Positions 24,333-31,539 of a stretch of 38,484 nt of DNA are shown one piece after another. The translations under genes were made by a program, and so were the position numbers. Numbering within the stretch: the stretch's first letter is position 1; each line of letters begins with the position of its first letter. A model generated the notes under the pieces. It did no database searches. It had not been told where the DNA came from and was given only the letters and a program-made list of their open reading frames with translations. The DNA is from an uncultured Lachnospiraceae bacterium (GTDB taxonomy: Bacteria > Bacillota > Clostridia > Lachnospirales > Lachnospiraceae). Where the stretch lies: the NCBI GenBank assembly GCA_949740535.1, contig CATJHO010000105.1, positions 1-38,484 on the forward strand, written 5' to 3'.

Positions 24333-25847
24333 ATGAGAGGTGTCTATACAAACGTTGTAGAAATTCGTCAGAAAATCTTCACAGAAGTTGCCCGTATGGC
24401 CTATGAGGGCGGTGATTATTCCCGGATTATTGATCTGCCCTATAAGATTATTCCCGGTGAAGTAGCTACCTACAGAGAAAGTATCTTCCTGGAGCGTGCC
24501 ATCGTGGAAGAGCGTCTGCGTCTGGCCATCGGCCTTCCCCTTCGGAAGATGACAGAACATGCTCCCGTCTCCCAGGGAATCGAGGAGAGCGCTATTGCGG
24601 AAAAATATTACGATCCGCCCCTGGTAAATATCATTAAATTCGCCTGCCACGCCTGTCCGGACAATGAGGTGCGGGTGACAGATGCCTGCCAGGGCTGCCT
24701 GGCCCATCCCTGCAAGGAGGTGTGTCCCAAGGACGCCATTACGATTGTGGACGGACGTTCTGTGATTGATCAGGAAAAGTGTATTAAATGTGGAAGATGT
24801 ATCAAGAACTGCCCTTACAGCGCCATTATTCAGATGGAACGTCCCTGCGCGAAGGCCTGCGGCGTGGAGGCCATCACCACCGATGAATTCGGCCGGGCGG
24901 ATATTAATTATGATAAATGTGTTTCCTGCGGCATGTGCCTGGTGAACTGTCCCTTTGGCGCCATTGCGGATAAGAGCCAGATTTTTCAGACTATACACGC
25001 CATCAAGAGCGATGTGCCGGTCTATGTGGCCCTTGCACCGGCTTTCGTGGGCCAGTGGGGGAAGGAGCTTCCGCCGGAGAAGGTAAAAGAAGCCTTCCGG
25101 CAGCTGGGATTTGCAGATGTGATGGAAGTCGCGGCAGGAGCAGATCTGTGTACCATTGAGGAGGCGCGGGACTTTCTTGAGGAGGTACCGAAGAAGCAGC
25201 CGTTTATGGGAACCTCCTGCTGTCCGGCCTGGTCTGTGATGGCGAAGAAGCTCTACCCGGAATTTGCTTCCTACATATCTATGGCATTGACGCCTATGGT
25301 ACTTACCGGGCGCCTGCTCAAAAAGGAGCATCCGGGCTGCAAGGTAGTTTTTGTTGGTCCCTGTGCGGCCAAGAAGCTGGAAGCAAGCCGCAGAACCATA
25401 CGAAGCGATGTGGACTTTGTGCTGACCTTTGAGGAGGTTATGGGCATGTTTGAGGCCAGGGGCATAGATTTTGGCGCCATTACCCGGTCTGAGAATCTGG
25501 CGGATGCCAGCGGTGACGGACGGGGCTTTGCGGTGACCGGCGGCGTGGCTTCTGCAGTGGTGAACTGTATCCATGAAATGGAGCCGGACCGGGAGGTAAA
25601 GGTTCAGAGCGCGGAAGGCTTAAGGGCCTGCCGGGAAATGCTGGATTTGGCGAAGAAGGGAACCTATGACGGTTATCTGCTGGAGGGTATGGCCTGTCCC
25701 GGAGGATGTGTAGGCGGTGCCGGAACACTCAAGAGTCCCACAGCGTCCAAGGGGCAGGTAAAGCTGAGCATGAAGAAGGCCGGAAGCCAAAGTGTATTTT
25801 CCAGCGATTATAAGGAATACCTGGAGATTTTGGAGGAAAAGAAATAA
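24333..25847 (+). CDS. Monomeric [FeFe]-hydrogenase, group B-like
   Basis: Iron-sulfur enzyme of 504 aa that reduces protons or oxidises H2 with ferredoxin as partner. An N-terminal ~85-residue region is followed by a Cys-rich segment (CHACPDNE, DACQGCLAHPCKEVCP) and two [4Fe-4S] motifs (CIKCGRCIKNCPYSAI and CVSCGMCLVNCPFGAI). The H-cluster domain has P1 TSCCPAW (Cys297 ligand, Cys296 at the proton-transfer position), P2 GPCAAKKLE (Cys344) and P3 MACPGGCVGGAG (Cys455, Cys459). P2 reads GPC instead of the usual MPC. This and the lack of an N-terminal [2Fe-2S] domain suggest group B rather than group A. GAGAGGA precedes the ATG at 24333. The phosphodiesterase gene overlaps its stop by one base. 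Confidence 0.87.
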   Translation: MRGVYTNVVEIRQKIFTEVARMAYEGGDYSRIIDLPYKIIPGEVATYRESIFLERAIVEERLRLAIGLPLRKMTEHAPVSQGIEESAIAEKYYDPPLVNIIKFACHACPDNEVRVTDACQGCLAHPCKEVCPKDAITIVDGRSVIDQEKCIKCGRCIKNCPYSAIIQMERPCAKACGVEAITTDEFGRADINYDKCVSCGMCLVNCPFGAIADKSQIFQTIHAIKSDVPVYVALAPAFVGQWGKELPPEKVKEAFRQLGFADVMEVAAGADLCTIEEARDFLEEVPKKQPFMGTSCCPAWSVMAKKLYPEFASYISMALTPMVLTGRLLKKEHPGCKVVFVGPCAAKKLEASRRTIRSDVDFVLTFEEVMGMFEARGIDFGAITRSENLADASGDGRGFAVTGGVASAVVNCIHEMEPDREVKVQSAEGLRACREMLDLAKKGTYDGYLLEGMACPGGCVGGAGTLKSPTASKGQVKLSMKKAGSQSVFSSDYKEYLEILEEKK

Positions 25848-26389
25848 TGAAGCTGATGATTGCGTCCGATATTCACGGGGCTGCCGGTTTTTGTGAAGAG
25901 ATGCTGAAAGCCTATGACAGGGAGAAGGCAGATAAGCTGCTGCTTCTGGGCGACATTCTCTACCATGGTCCGAGAAATGATCTGCCTGAGAATTATGCTC
26001 CCAAAGAAGTGATTTCCATGCTGAATGCAAGAAAGAAGGAACTGCTCTGTGTACGGGGCAACTGCGATACGGAAGTGGATCAGATGGTGTTGGAGTTTCC
26101 GATTATGGCGGAGTACTGCATCCTTTATGAGAATGGCAGGATGGTTTTTGCCACCCATGGACACAGTTTTAATGAGCAGAACCTTCCCATGCTGAAAAGG
26201 GGAGATGTTCTTCTTCATGGGCACACCCATGTGCCGGCATGTAAGGAGACGGAGGATTATATTTATCTGAACCCCGGTTCCGTGTCCATCCCCAAAGAGG
26301 GAAGCTGGCATGGGTATATGACATTAAAGAGTGGTTTTTTTACCTGGAAGGATCTGGATGGGACCGTTAAACAGGAATTTCGTATATAA
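25847..26389 (+). CDS. yfcE: YfcE/MJ0936-family phosphodiesterase
   Basis: Metallophosphoesterase of 180 aa. Metal-binding motifs in order are SDIHG (Asp, His), LLLGDILYHGPRN, VRGNCDTEVD, ATHGHS and LLHGHTHVPA, then YLNPGSVSIP. E. coli YfcE hydrolyses phosphodiesters with Mn2+, and the physiological substrate is unknown. The start codon overlaps the hydrogenase stop (TAATG), so the two are translationally coupled. A functional link is not obvious. Confidence 0.9.
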   Translation: MKLMIASDIHGAAGFCEEMLKAYDREKADKLLLLGDILYHGPRNDLPENYAPKEVISMLNARKKELLCVRGNCDTEVDQMVLEFPIMAEYCILYENGRMVFATHGHSFNEQNLPMLKRGDVLLHGHTHVPACKETEDYIYLNPGSVSIPKEGSWHGYMTLKSGFFTWKDLDGTVKQEFRI

Positions 26390-26465
26390 AGATCAGGGCT
26401 GCTTTGCAATGGGGATGGCGCGGGCTGTGCAGCTGATGAAATAGATGGATAGTTGGTGAGAGAAC

Positions 26466-27833
26466 TTGGAACAGACAGAACGAAAAAAGCGGTTTGCTTT
26501 TCGGAAGCCGCAGTTTTCCAAAGTACAGATTATAGCATTAAGCTTTCTTGGAATTATTCTGGCAGGCACCCTTCTTCTGATGCTTCCCATTGCCACCAGG
26601 GAAGGGGAAAGCACCAGTCTTCTGGATGCGGCTTTTACGGCGGTGAGTGCTTCCTGCGTGACGGGGCTGATTGTACATGACACGTATCTGCACTGGACTG
26701 TCTTTGGCCAGCTGGTAATTCTTCTGATGATACAGCTGGGCGGCCTGGGACTTATGGTTTTCAGTGTGGTTTTTTCTCTGCTGCTGCGCCGCAGAATCGG
26801 ACTTAAGGAGCGGGGAATTCTGCAGGAGAGCGTGAATACCCTGCAGATCGGCGGAATAGTGGGGCTGGTACGCAAGATTCTGCTGGGTACGCTGATTTTT
26901 GAAGGGGCGGGAGCTATTCTGCTTTCTCTGCGTTTTGTAAAAGATTTTGGATGGGGAAAGGGATTTTATTATGGGATTTTTCATTCCATTTCTGCCTTCT
27001 GCAACGGCGGCTTTGACTTGATGGGCGTGCGGGAGAAAGGAAGCTCCATGACCTTTTACGCAGGGGATCCCTTAGTGAACCTTACCTTGATTTTACTGAT
27101 TCTGGCTGGTGGAATCGGCTTCCTGGTGTGGGACGATCTTCTGAGAAATAAATGGCATTTCCGTCAGTACCGTCTGCATACAAAGCTGGTGCTGTCCACG
27201 ACGGTGATTCTGCTTTTTGGAGGCGCGCTGCTGTTCTTCTGTCTGGAGCAAAATGGAATCCTTGCAGGGGAACCGGCCGGAAAACAGATTTTATTAAGTC
27301 TGTTTCAGTCAGCCACTACCCGTACGGCAGGATTCAATACGGCAGACACGGCAGCTCTCAATGAGAGCAGCAAGCTTTTGATGGTCATGCTGATGTTCGT
27401 GGGAGGCAGTCCCGGTTCCACAGCAGGGGGAATCAAGACAACCACTCTGGCGGTTCTGCTGATTTATCTTCGTTCCACCCTGAGGCGTACCAAGGGGGCA
27501 GAGGCCTTTGGACGCAGGCTGGAGGAGGATGTGGTGAAGCGTTCGGCTGCGATTCTGACTCTGAGTCTTCTGCTGGATTTGTTTGGAACCATGGCCCTTA
27601 CTGCCATAGAGCAGCTTCCCCTGGCGGATGTACTTTTCGAGGTATGCTCTGCCCTTGGGACGGTGGGAATTTCTGTGGGGGTTACGGGCAGTCTTACTAC
27701 AGCCAGCAAGCTGATTTTGATGCTTTTGATGTATTGCGGAAGAATGGGAAGCCTTACGTTTGCATTGATTTTTACAGAAAACCGGCAGACGCCTCCGGCC
27801 CAGAAGCCTGCAGAACGTATCCCGGTGGGATAA
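26466..27833 (+). CDS. Potassium uptake channel subunit, TrkH/KtrB family
   Basis: Membrane protein of 455 aa that moves K+ (with Na+ or H+) into the cell. The four selectivity-filter P-loops can be read: VSASCVTGL, HSISAFCNGGFDLM, ATTRTAGFNTAD and ALGTVGISVG. GSPGSTAGGIKTTTLAVL is the conserved loop after P3. The start is TTG at 26466. No in-frame ATG exists before the first TM, and GGTGAGAG lies just upstream. Cytosolic regulator gene trkA-like follows after 163 bases. The gap holds a stem-loop and a three-unit degenerate repeat. Confidence 0.9.
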   Translation: MEQTERKKRFAFRKPQFSKVQIIALSFLGIILAGTLLLMLPIATREGESTSLLDAAFTAVSASCVTGLIVHDTYLHWTVFGQLVILLMIQLGGLGLMVFSVVFSLLLRRRIGLKERGILQESVNTLQIGGIVGLVRKILLGTLIFEGAGAILLSLRFVKDFGWGKGFYYGIFHSISAFCNGGFDLMGVREKGSSMTFYAGDPLVNLTLILLILAGGIGFLVWDDLLRNKWHFRQYRLHTKLVLSTTVILLFGGALLFFCLEQNGILAGEPAGKQILLSLFQSATTRTAGFNTADTAALNESSKLLMVMLMFVGGSPGSTAGGIKTTTLAVLLIYLRSTLRRTKGAEAFGRRLEEDVVKRSAAILTLSLLLDLFGTMALTAIEQLPLADVLFEVCSALGTVGISVGVTGSLTTASKLILMLLMYCGRMGSLTFALIFTENRQTPPAQKPAERIPVG

Positions 27834-27844
27834 AGAGGTTTACT

Positions 27845-27886
27845 CTCTCTTGATAAGGGCGGCCGCGTATGTCCCTGTTAAGAGAG
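27845..27886 (+). other. Stem-loop between trkH-like and trkA-like genes
   Basis: CTCTCTTGA at 27845-27853 pairs with TTAAGAGAG at 27878-27886 (9 positions, one G-U), with inner GGG/CCC pairing. There is no U-tract, so a transcript-stabilising or attenuating hairpin is more likely than a full terminator. The word TCTCTTGATAAGGG recurs with one change at 36804-36817. Confidence 0.6.
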
Positions 27887-27904
27887 GGCAGGGAAGCGGT
27901 ACGG

Positions 27905-27987
27905 AAACTGAATAACAGCAGAAGTGGATGTGGCTGCAAAGCGGGAAAAGAGCAGCAGATGCAGCTGCCAAACTGGAATAGCAGGAG
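27905..27987 (+). repeat. Degenerate tandem repeat, copy set B (three units)
   Basis: Units are 27905-27937, 27938-27968 and 27969-27987 (truncated). Each starts near AAACTG/AAAGCG, passes through (G)CAGCAG and (T)GGATGT/AGATGCA, and ends in GCTGC. The last unit ends in GGAATAGCAGGAG, which supplies the ribosome binding site of the trkA-like gene. The first unit aligns with 21261-21296 through ACAGCAG..TGGATGT..CTGC. Confidence 0.65.
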
Positions 27988-27996
27988 TTTAGAGAT

Positions 27997-28647
27997 ATGA
28001 AATCTGTTTTGATGATTGGAATGGGGAAGTTCGGCCATTTATTGTGCATGGACATGGTAAAGCTGAATAATGAGATTATGATTGTGGATGAAGATGAGGA
28101 CTGTCTGGCGGATCTGGTACCGCTGGTTACCAGCGCCCAGATTGGAGACTGCACCAATGTAGAGGTGTTAAAAAGCCTTGGCATCCGGAATTTTGACGTG
28201 TGCTTTGTATGCATCAGTGGTAATTTTCAGAACAGCCTGGAGATTACCAGCCAGCTGAAGGAGCTGGGGGCTGCGTATGTGGTGAGCAAGGCGGAGAGGG
28301 ATATCCAGGCGAAGTTTCTGCTGCGCAATGGGGCGGACGAGGTAATTTATCCGGATCGGGATATAGCGGAGCGTGTGGCAAAAAAATTCAGTTCCGATCA
28401 TATATTTGATTATCTGGAGCTGACGGATGATTACGGGATTTATGAAATTCCTCTGTTGCGGGAATGGATTGGAAAAAGCATCCGGCAGCTGGATTTCCGG
28501 GTACGCTATCAGGTCAGTATCCTGGGAATTAAACGGGGAGAGGAATTGGATCTGCTTCCAGGGGCAGATCATGTATTTGAAAAGGATCAGCATTTGATGG
28601 TGATCGGAAAGAAGAGAGACATTGACAAGATTTTACACAGAATGTAG
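27997..28647 (+). CDS. Potassium uptake regulatory subunit, TrkA/KtrA family
   Basis: Cytoplasmic gating protein of 216 aa. The RCK/TrkA_N domain has the nucleotide-binding GMGKFG (residues 8-13) and the ribose-binding acid in IVDEDE, followed by GDCTNVEVL. The TrkA_C domain begins near residue 135. Such subunits bind NAD(H) or ATP/ADP and gate the TrkH/KtrB channel, whose gene lies upstream. The start has GCAGGAG, which is part of the repeat array. Confidence 0.92.
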   Translation: MKSVLMIGMGKFGHLLCMDMVKLNNEIMIVDEDEDCLADLVPLVTSAQIGDCTNVEVLKSLGIRNFDVCFVCISGNFQNSLEITSQLKELGAAYVVSKAERDIQAKFLLRNGADEVIYPDRDIAERVAKKFSSDHIFDYLELTDDYGIYEIPLLREWIGKSIRQLDFRVRYQVSILGIKRGEELDLLPGADHVFEKDQHLMVIGKKRDIDKILHRM

Positions 28648-28687
28648 TGGAACAGAAGGAGATTCTTCCAAACGCACAGAGAGAAGG

Positions 28688-29338
28688 ATGCGCTCCGGAA
28701 GAACGGGCAGAAGCGTATGGGAGAGGAAAGAACGGCAGCGCAGGAAAAAAATTCTTCTGATTCGTCTGCTGGCGCTTCTGGTGGTACTGCTTTTTGGAAC
28801 CGGGATGTGGTTTGGCGTCCATGAAATCCGCCAAAAAGCCAGGAGAGAACCGGTAGATCCGCCGGAGATTCAGGAGGATTATCTCACGGAGAATCCCTAT
28901 TCCAGGCCGGGAGAGAAGCTGGAAAAAGTGAAAAATATCTTTATCCACTATACGGCGAATCCGGGAACATCTGCAAAGCAGAACCGGAACTACTTTGAAA
29001 ATCTGAAGGATACCCAGGAGACATCGGCCAGCGCGCATTTTATCATTGGGTATGACGGTGAAATCATCCAGTGTATTCCCTTAGAGGAGATTGCCTATGC
29101 AGTGAAGAAGCGGAATTACGATTCCATCTCCATTGAGTGCTGTCATCTTTCTGAGGATGGAAAATTTACGGATGCAGCCTATGAGTCTCTTCTTCATCTG
29201 ACAGACTGGCTGCTGTATGAGTATGATTTGCAGCCAAAGGATGTTCTGCGCCACTATGATGCAGGCGGAAAGCCCTGTCCTCTGTATTTTGTAGAGCATG
29301 AGGACGCATGGGAGGAATTTCTTAAGGCGCTCAAATAA
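28688..29338 (+). CDS. N-acetylmuramoyl-L-alanine amidase (Amidase_2/PGRP), membrane-anchored
   Basis: Peptidoglycan hydrolase of 216 aa. A very basic N-terminus precedes one transmembrane anchor (ILLIRLLALLVVLLFGTGMW), so the domain faces outward. Zinc ligands expected for the family are His in IFIHYTANP, His in LRHYDAGG and Cys in KPCPLYF. SASAHFIIGYDGEIIQCIP and VKKRNYDSISIECC are typical fold segments. The only other possible start is a TTG at 28622 that overlaps trkA. The ATG at 28688 has GAGAAGG immediately before it, closer than ideal, so the start is uncertain. Confidence 0.82.
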   Translation: MRSGRTGRSVWERKERQRRKKILLIRLLALLVVLLFGTGMWFGVHEIRQKARREPVDPPEIQEDYLTENPYSRPGEKLEKVKNIFIHYTANPGTSAKQNRNYFENLKDTQETSASAHFIIGYDGEIIQCIPLEEIAYAVKKRNYDSISIECCHLSEDGKFTDAAYESLLHLTDWLLYEYDLQPKDVLRHYDAGGKPCPLYFVEHEDAWEEFLKALK

Positions 29339-29366
29339 ACAGGTTCACATAATTCATATAAAGGTG

Positions 29367-29395
29367 TTGAATTCTCTAACTATAACAGATATAAT
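29367..29395 (+). promoter_or_regulatory. Promoter of the NlpC/P60 gene
   Basis: TTGAAT at 29367-29372 and perfect TATAAT at 29390-29395, 17-bp spacing. Transcription would start about 40 bases before the gene. Confidence 0.8.
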
Positions 29396-29439
29396 AGGAA
29401 TAACCTTAAAATTTATTGCAGCGGTAAAGTGAGGATACG

Positions 29440-30663
29440 ATGAACATAAGAAAGAAATTACATACCAGAGCCATAGCGCTGATGCTGGTCCTGTGTCTCT
29501 GTGTTTCTATACAGGCTTCTGCTACAGAGGCGGATCTGAAAAAACAGCAGAAGGAGACTCAGCGTCAGCTGGACGAGATCAATCAACAGATGAAATCCAT
29601 TGAGAGCCAGCAGAAAGCAGTTTTGGCAGAGATTGATTCATTGGGGTCAGAATTGATGGATCTGGTTATGAATCTTGAAATTCTTCAGGGGGATCTGGAG
29701 CTGAAGCAGGAAGAGCTTGAGCAGGCAGAAGCGGATCTTGAGGCGGCAGTACAGCATGAGGAGGCGCAGTATGGAGCCATGAAGCTTCGGATTCAGTATA
29801 TTTATGAGGAAGGAGAAACGGATTACCTTTCCATGTTTCTGCAGGCCGGAAGTTTTGCAGATTTCCTGAACCGGCAGGAATATTCCCAGGAGATTCATAA
29901 GCAGGACCGGGAGCTTCTGACAGCCTATCAGGAAACCAGGGCTCAGGTTGCAGAACTTCGGGATCAGCTGGAGCAGGAGAAAGAGGAACTGGAGACCCTT
30001 GAGGCTGAGTATGAGGAAGAAAAGGCGGCGGTAGAGAGCACTCTGGCCGAGAAGCAGTCGCAGGAGGCTGATTATGAGAACCAGCTGGCCAGCGCGCAGT
30101 CAAAAGCCAGGGAGTACAAGAACAAGATTAAGGAACAGACAGCCCAGCTTAAGAAGCTGGAGGCGGAGCGCAAGCGCAGAGAAGCGGCAGCGGCCGCAGC
30201 GGCTGCCGCTGCCAAAGGAAATTCCAGCGGAACAATTACAGGAGGCGGTGGAGGTTCTGTCTCTTCCGGCGGTTCTTCCGGCAGTTCTTCCAGCGGCGGG
30301 AATACGGTGAGCGGCGGAAGCGGCACGGGCCGGTCCATTGCCAGCTTTGCCCTGCAGTTTGTGGGACGTCCCTATGTGGCAGGCGGGACAAGCCTGACGA
30401 ACGGTGCGGACTGTTCCGGCTTTACCTATGCGGTTTATCGGAATTTCGGCATTTCGATTCCCAGACAGTCGGATGCACAGGGCCGGGCCGGACGGGAGGT
30501 CAGCTATTCGGAGGCTCAGCCGGGGGATATTATTTATTATGGCGGCCATGTAGCGATTTATCTGGGCGGCGGACGGATTGTTCATGCCAGCACGGAGCGG
30601 ACGGGGATTAAGACGGAGAGTGCTATGTACCGGACGATTTTGTCGGTGCGGCGGTATTATTAG
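29440..30663 (+). CDS. Secreted coiled-coil NlpC/P60 peptidoglycan endopeptidase
   Basis: Cell-wall hydrolase of 407 aa. The signal peptide ends around SIQASA (residue ~29). Residues ~30-245 are a long heptad-rich coiled coil of the PcsB/CwlO kind (QLDEINQQMKSIESQQK, LEQEKEELETLEAEYEEEK). An Ala run (~250) and a Gly/Ser linker (~260-300) lead to a C-terminal NlpC/P60 domain with Cys325 (GADCSGFTYAVY), His370 (GGHVAIYLGGG) and a third polar His in IVHAST. In homologues the coiled coil docks on FtsEX, which controls cleavage of D-Glu-DAP links. No ftsEX gene is in the window. Confidence 0.9.
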   Translation: MNIRKKLHTRAIALMLVLCLCVSIQASATEADLKKQQKETQRQLDEINQQMKSIESQQKAVLAEIDSLGSELMDLVMNLEILQGDLELKQEELEQAEADLEAAVQHEEAQYGAMKLRIQYIYEEGETDYLSMFLQAGSFADFLNRQEYSQEIHKQDRELLTAYQETRAQVAELRDQLEQEKEELETLEAEYEEEKAAVESTLAEKQSQEADYENQLASAQSKAREYKNKIKEQTAQLKKLEAERKRREAAAAAAAAAAKGNSSGTITGGGGGSVSSGGSSGSSSSGGNTVSGGSGTGRSIASFALQFVGRPYVAGGTSLTNGADCSGFTYAVYRNFGISIPRQSDAQGRAGREVSYSEAQPGDIIYYGGHVAIYLGGGRIVHASTERTGIKTESAMYRTILSVRRYY

Positions 30664-30671
30664 GTTGACGG

Positions 30672-30929
30672 GCGGGCTTCCTGGCCGGTACGGATTGGGT
30701 TTGTGGGAGTGTACGCAGGGCGTAAGCTCGAAAAACCGGAGGTTTTCCTCGCTTTGCGGAAGTGGATGCAGGTATGAAAAAGAAAAGGATGGACTGGTGA
30801 GCGGGCTTCCTGGCCGGTACGGATTGGTTTTGTGGGAGTGTACGCGGGGCGTAAGCTCGAAAAACCAGAGGTTTTCCTCGCTTTGCGGCAGTCGCCGCAT
30901 GTACAAAAAAAGAAAAGAACGGAATGGTG
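30672..30929. repeat. Two tandem copies of a 129-bp intergenic repeat
   Basis: Copy 1 (30672-30800) and copy 2 (30801-30929) are nearly identical from GCGGGCTTCC through CTCGAAAAACC, GGTTTTCC and CTTTGCGG. Divergence is concentrated after CTTTGCGG. Each copy holds a small hairpin (AAAACC-GGA-GGTTTT, first at 30732-30746). A diverged third copy begins at 30930 and merges into the long hairpin. This covers most of the 498-base gap after the NlpC/P60 gene. I see no gene on either strand. Confidence 0.85.
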
Positions 30930-30966
30930 AGCAAGCTCCCCAGACCGCTCTTTTCTTTTTTTGTAC
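30901..30966. terminator. Very long hairpin, probable bidirectional terminator
   Basis: 30901-30918 (GTACAAAAAAAGAAAAGA) pairs perfectly with 30949-30966. After one mismatch, CGG/CCG adds three more pairs around a 22-base loop. The arms are A-runs or T-runs depending on strand, so transcripts from either side would end in a U-tract. Confidence 0.75.
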
Positions 30967-30993
30967 GCCCTGCTCGCTGCTGAAAAAAATGTA

Positions 30994-31023
30994 TTGACAA
31001 TAAAGTATATATATGATATATAC
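30994..31023 (+). promoter_or_regulatory. Promoter and putative operator of the GntR-ABC operon
   Basis: Perfect -35 TTGACA at 30994-30999. A TATATA -10 at 31017-31022 gives 17-bp spacing. GTATATAT-ATG-ATATATAC at 31005-31023 is an inverted repeat with 8-bp arms covering the -10, where the YtrA-type regulator encoded next could bind and repress its own operon. Confidence 0.7.
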
Positions 31024-31030
31024 AATATAA

Positions 31031-31100
31031 CAGATATGTACAGATACGTACAAAGATGTACTGAGATGGATATCTGGGAATAGATTACGATATCTAGGAA
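31031..31100 (+). repeat. Leader with 10-bp-phased repeats
   Basis: GTAC occurs at 31038, 31048 and 31058, exactly 10 bases apart, within CAGATATGTA / CAGATACGTA / CAAAGATGTA. GATATCT(G/A)GGAA at 31069-31080 returns at 31089-31100, exactly 20 bases later. It lies in the predicted untranslated leader before the GntR gene. Confidence 0.6.
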
Positions 31101-31161
31101 CAAATCCATAGGAATGTAGATGCATACCTGTATTTCTGCGCAGAATCAATGAGGTGATTGG

Positions 31162-31536
31162 ATGAACATAATTATCAGTAATTCCAGCGGTAAGCCGATT
31201 TATGAACAGATTACGGCTCAGATTAAGGCTATGGTTATGAACGGGACCCTAAGTCCCGGAGACCCTCTGCCTTCCATGCGGCTTCTGGCCAAGGAGCTTC
31301 GCATCAGTGTGATTACGACCAAACGGGCTTATGAGGATCTGGAGCGGGACGGTTTTATCACAACGATTGTGGGAAAGGGCAGTTTCGTCCGGGAGGCGGA
31401 TCGGGAGTTTGTCAAGGAAGAACAGCTGAAAGCAGTGGAGCATCATCTGCAGGCTGCGATTGACACGGCCAGACAGTATGGAATGACGGAAGAGGAATTA
31501 ACAGATGTTTTAAAGATGTTGTATGAGGAGGCATAA
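31162..31536 (+). CDS. YtrA-type GntR transcriptional regulator
   Basis: Repressor-type regulator of 124 aa. The GntR winged helix covers residues ~1-75 (PIYEQITAQIKAMVMNGTLS, LPSMRLLAKELRISVITTKR, DLERDGFITTIVGKGSFV). The tail is a short helical dimerisation segment, as in the YtrA subfamily, with no ligand-binding domain. YtrA proteins regulate ABC exporters encoded in the same operon, often in response to cell-wall-active agents. The ATPase gene begins three bases after its stop. The start follows ATGAGGTGATT. Confidence 0.92.
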   Translation: MNIIISNSSGKPIYEQITAQIKAMVMNGTLSPGDPLPSMRLLAKELRISVITTKRAYEDLERDGFITTIVGKGSFVREADREFVKEEQLKAVEHHLQAAIDTARQYGMTEEELTDVLKMLYEEA

Positions 31537-31539
31537 TTT

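Noticed and set aside
30672-30929. CRISPR array
   Set aside because: The two 129-bp copies are adjacent without spacers, and no cas gene is present.
30100-31149. 349-codon minus-strand frame crossing the 129-bp repeat and the NlpC/P60 gene
   Set aside because: It runs through a promoter, a long hairpin and the antisense of a secure gene. Its internal amino-acid repeats merely reflect the DNA repeat.
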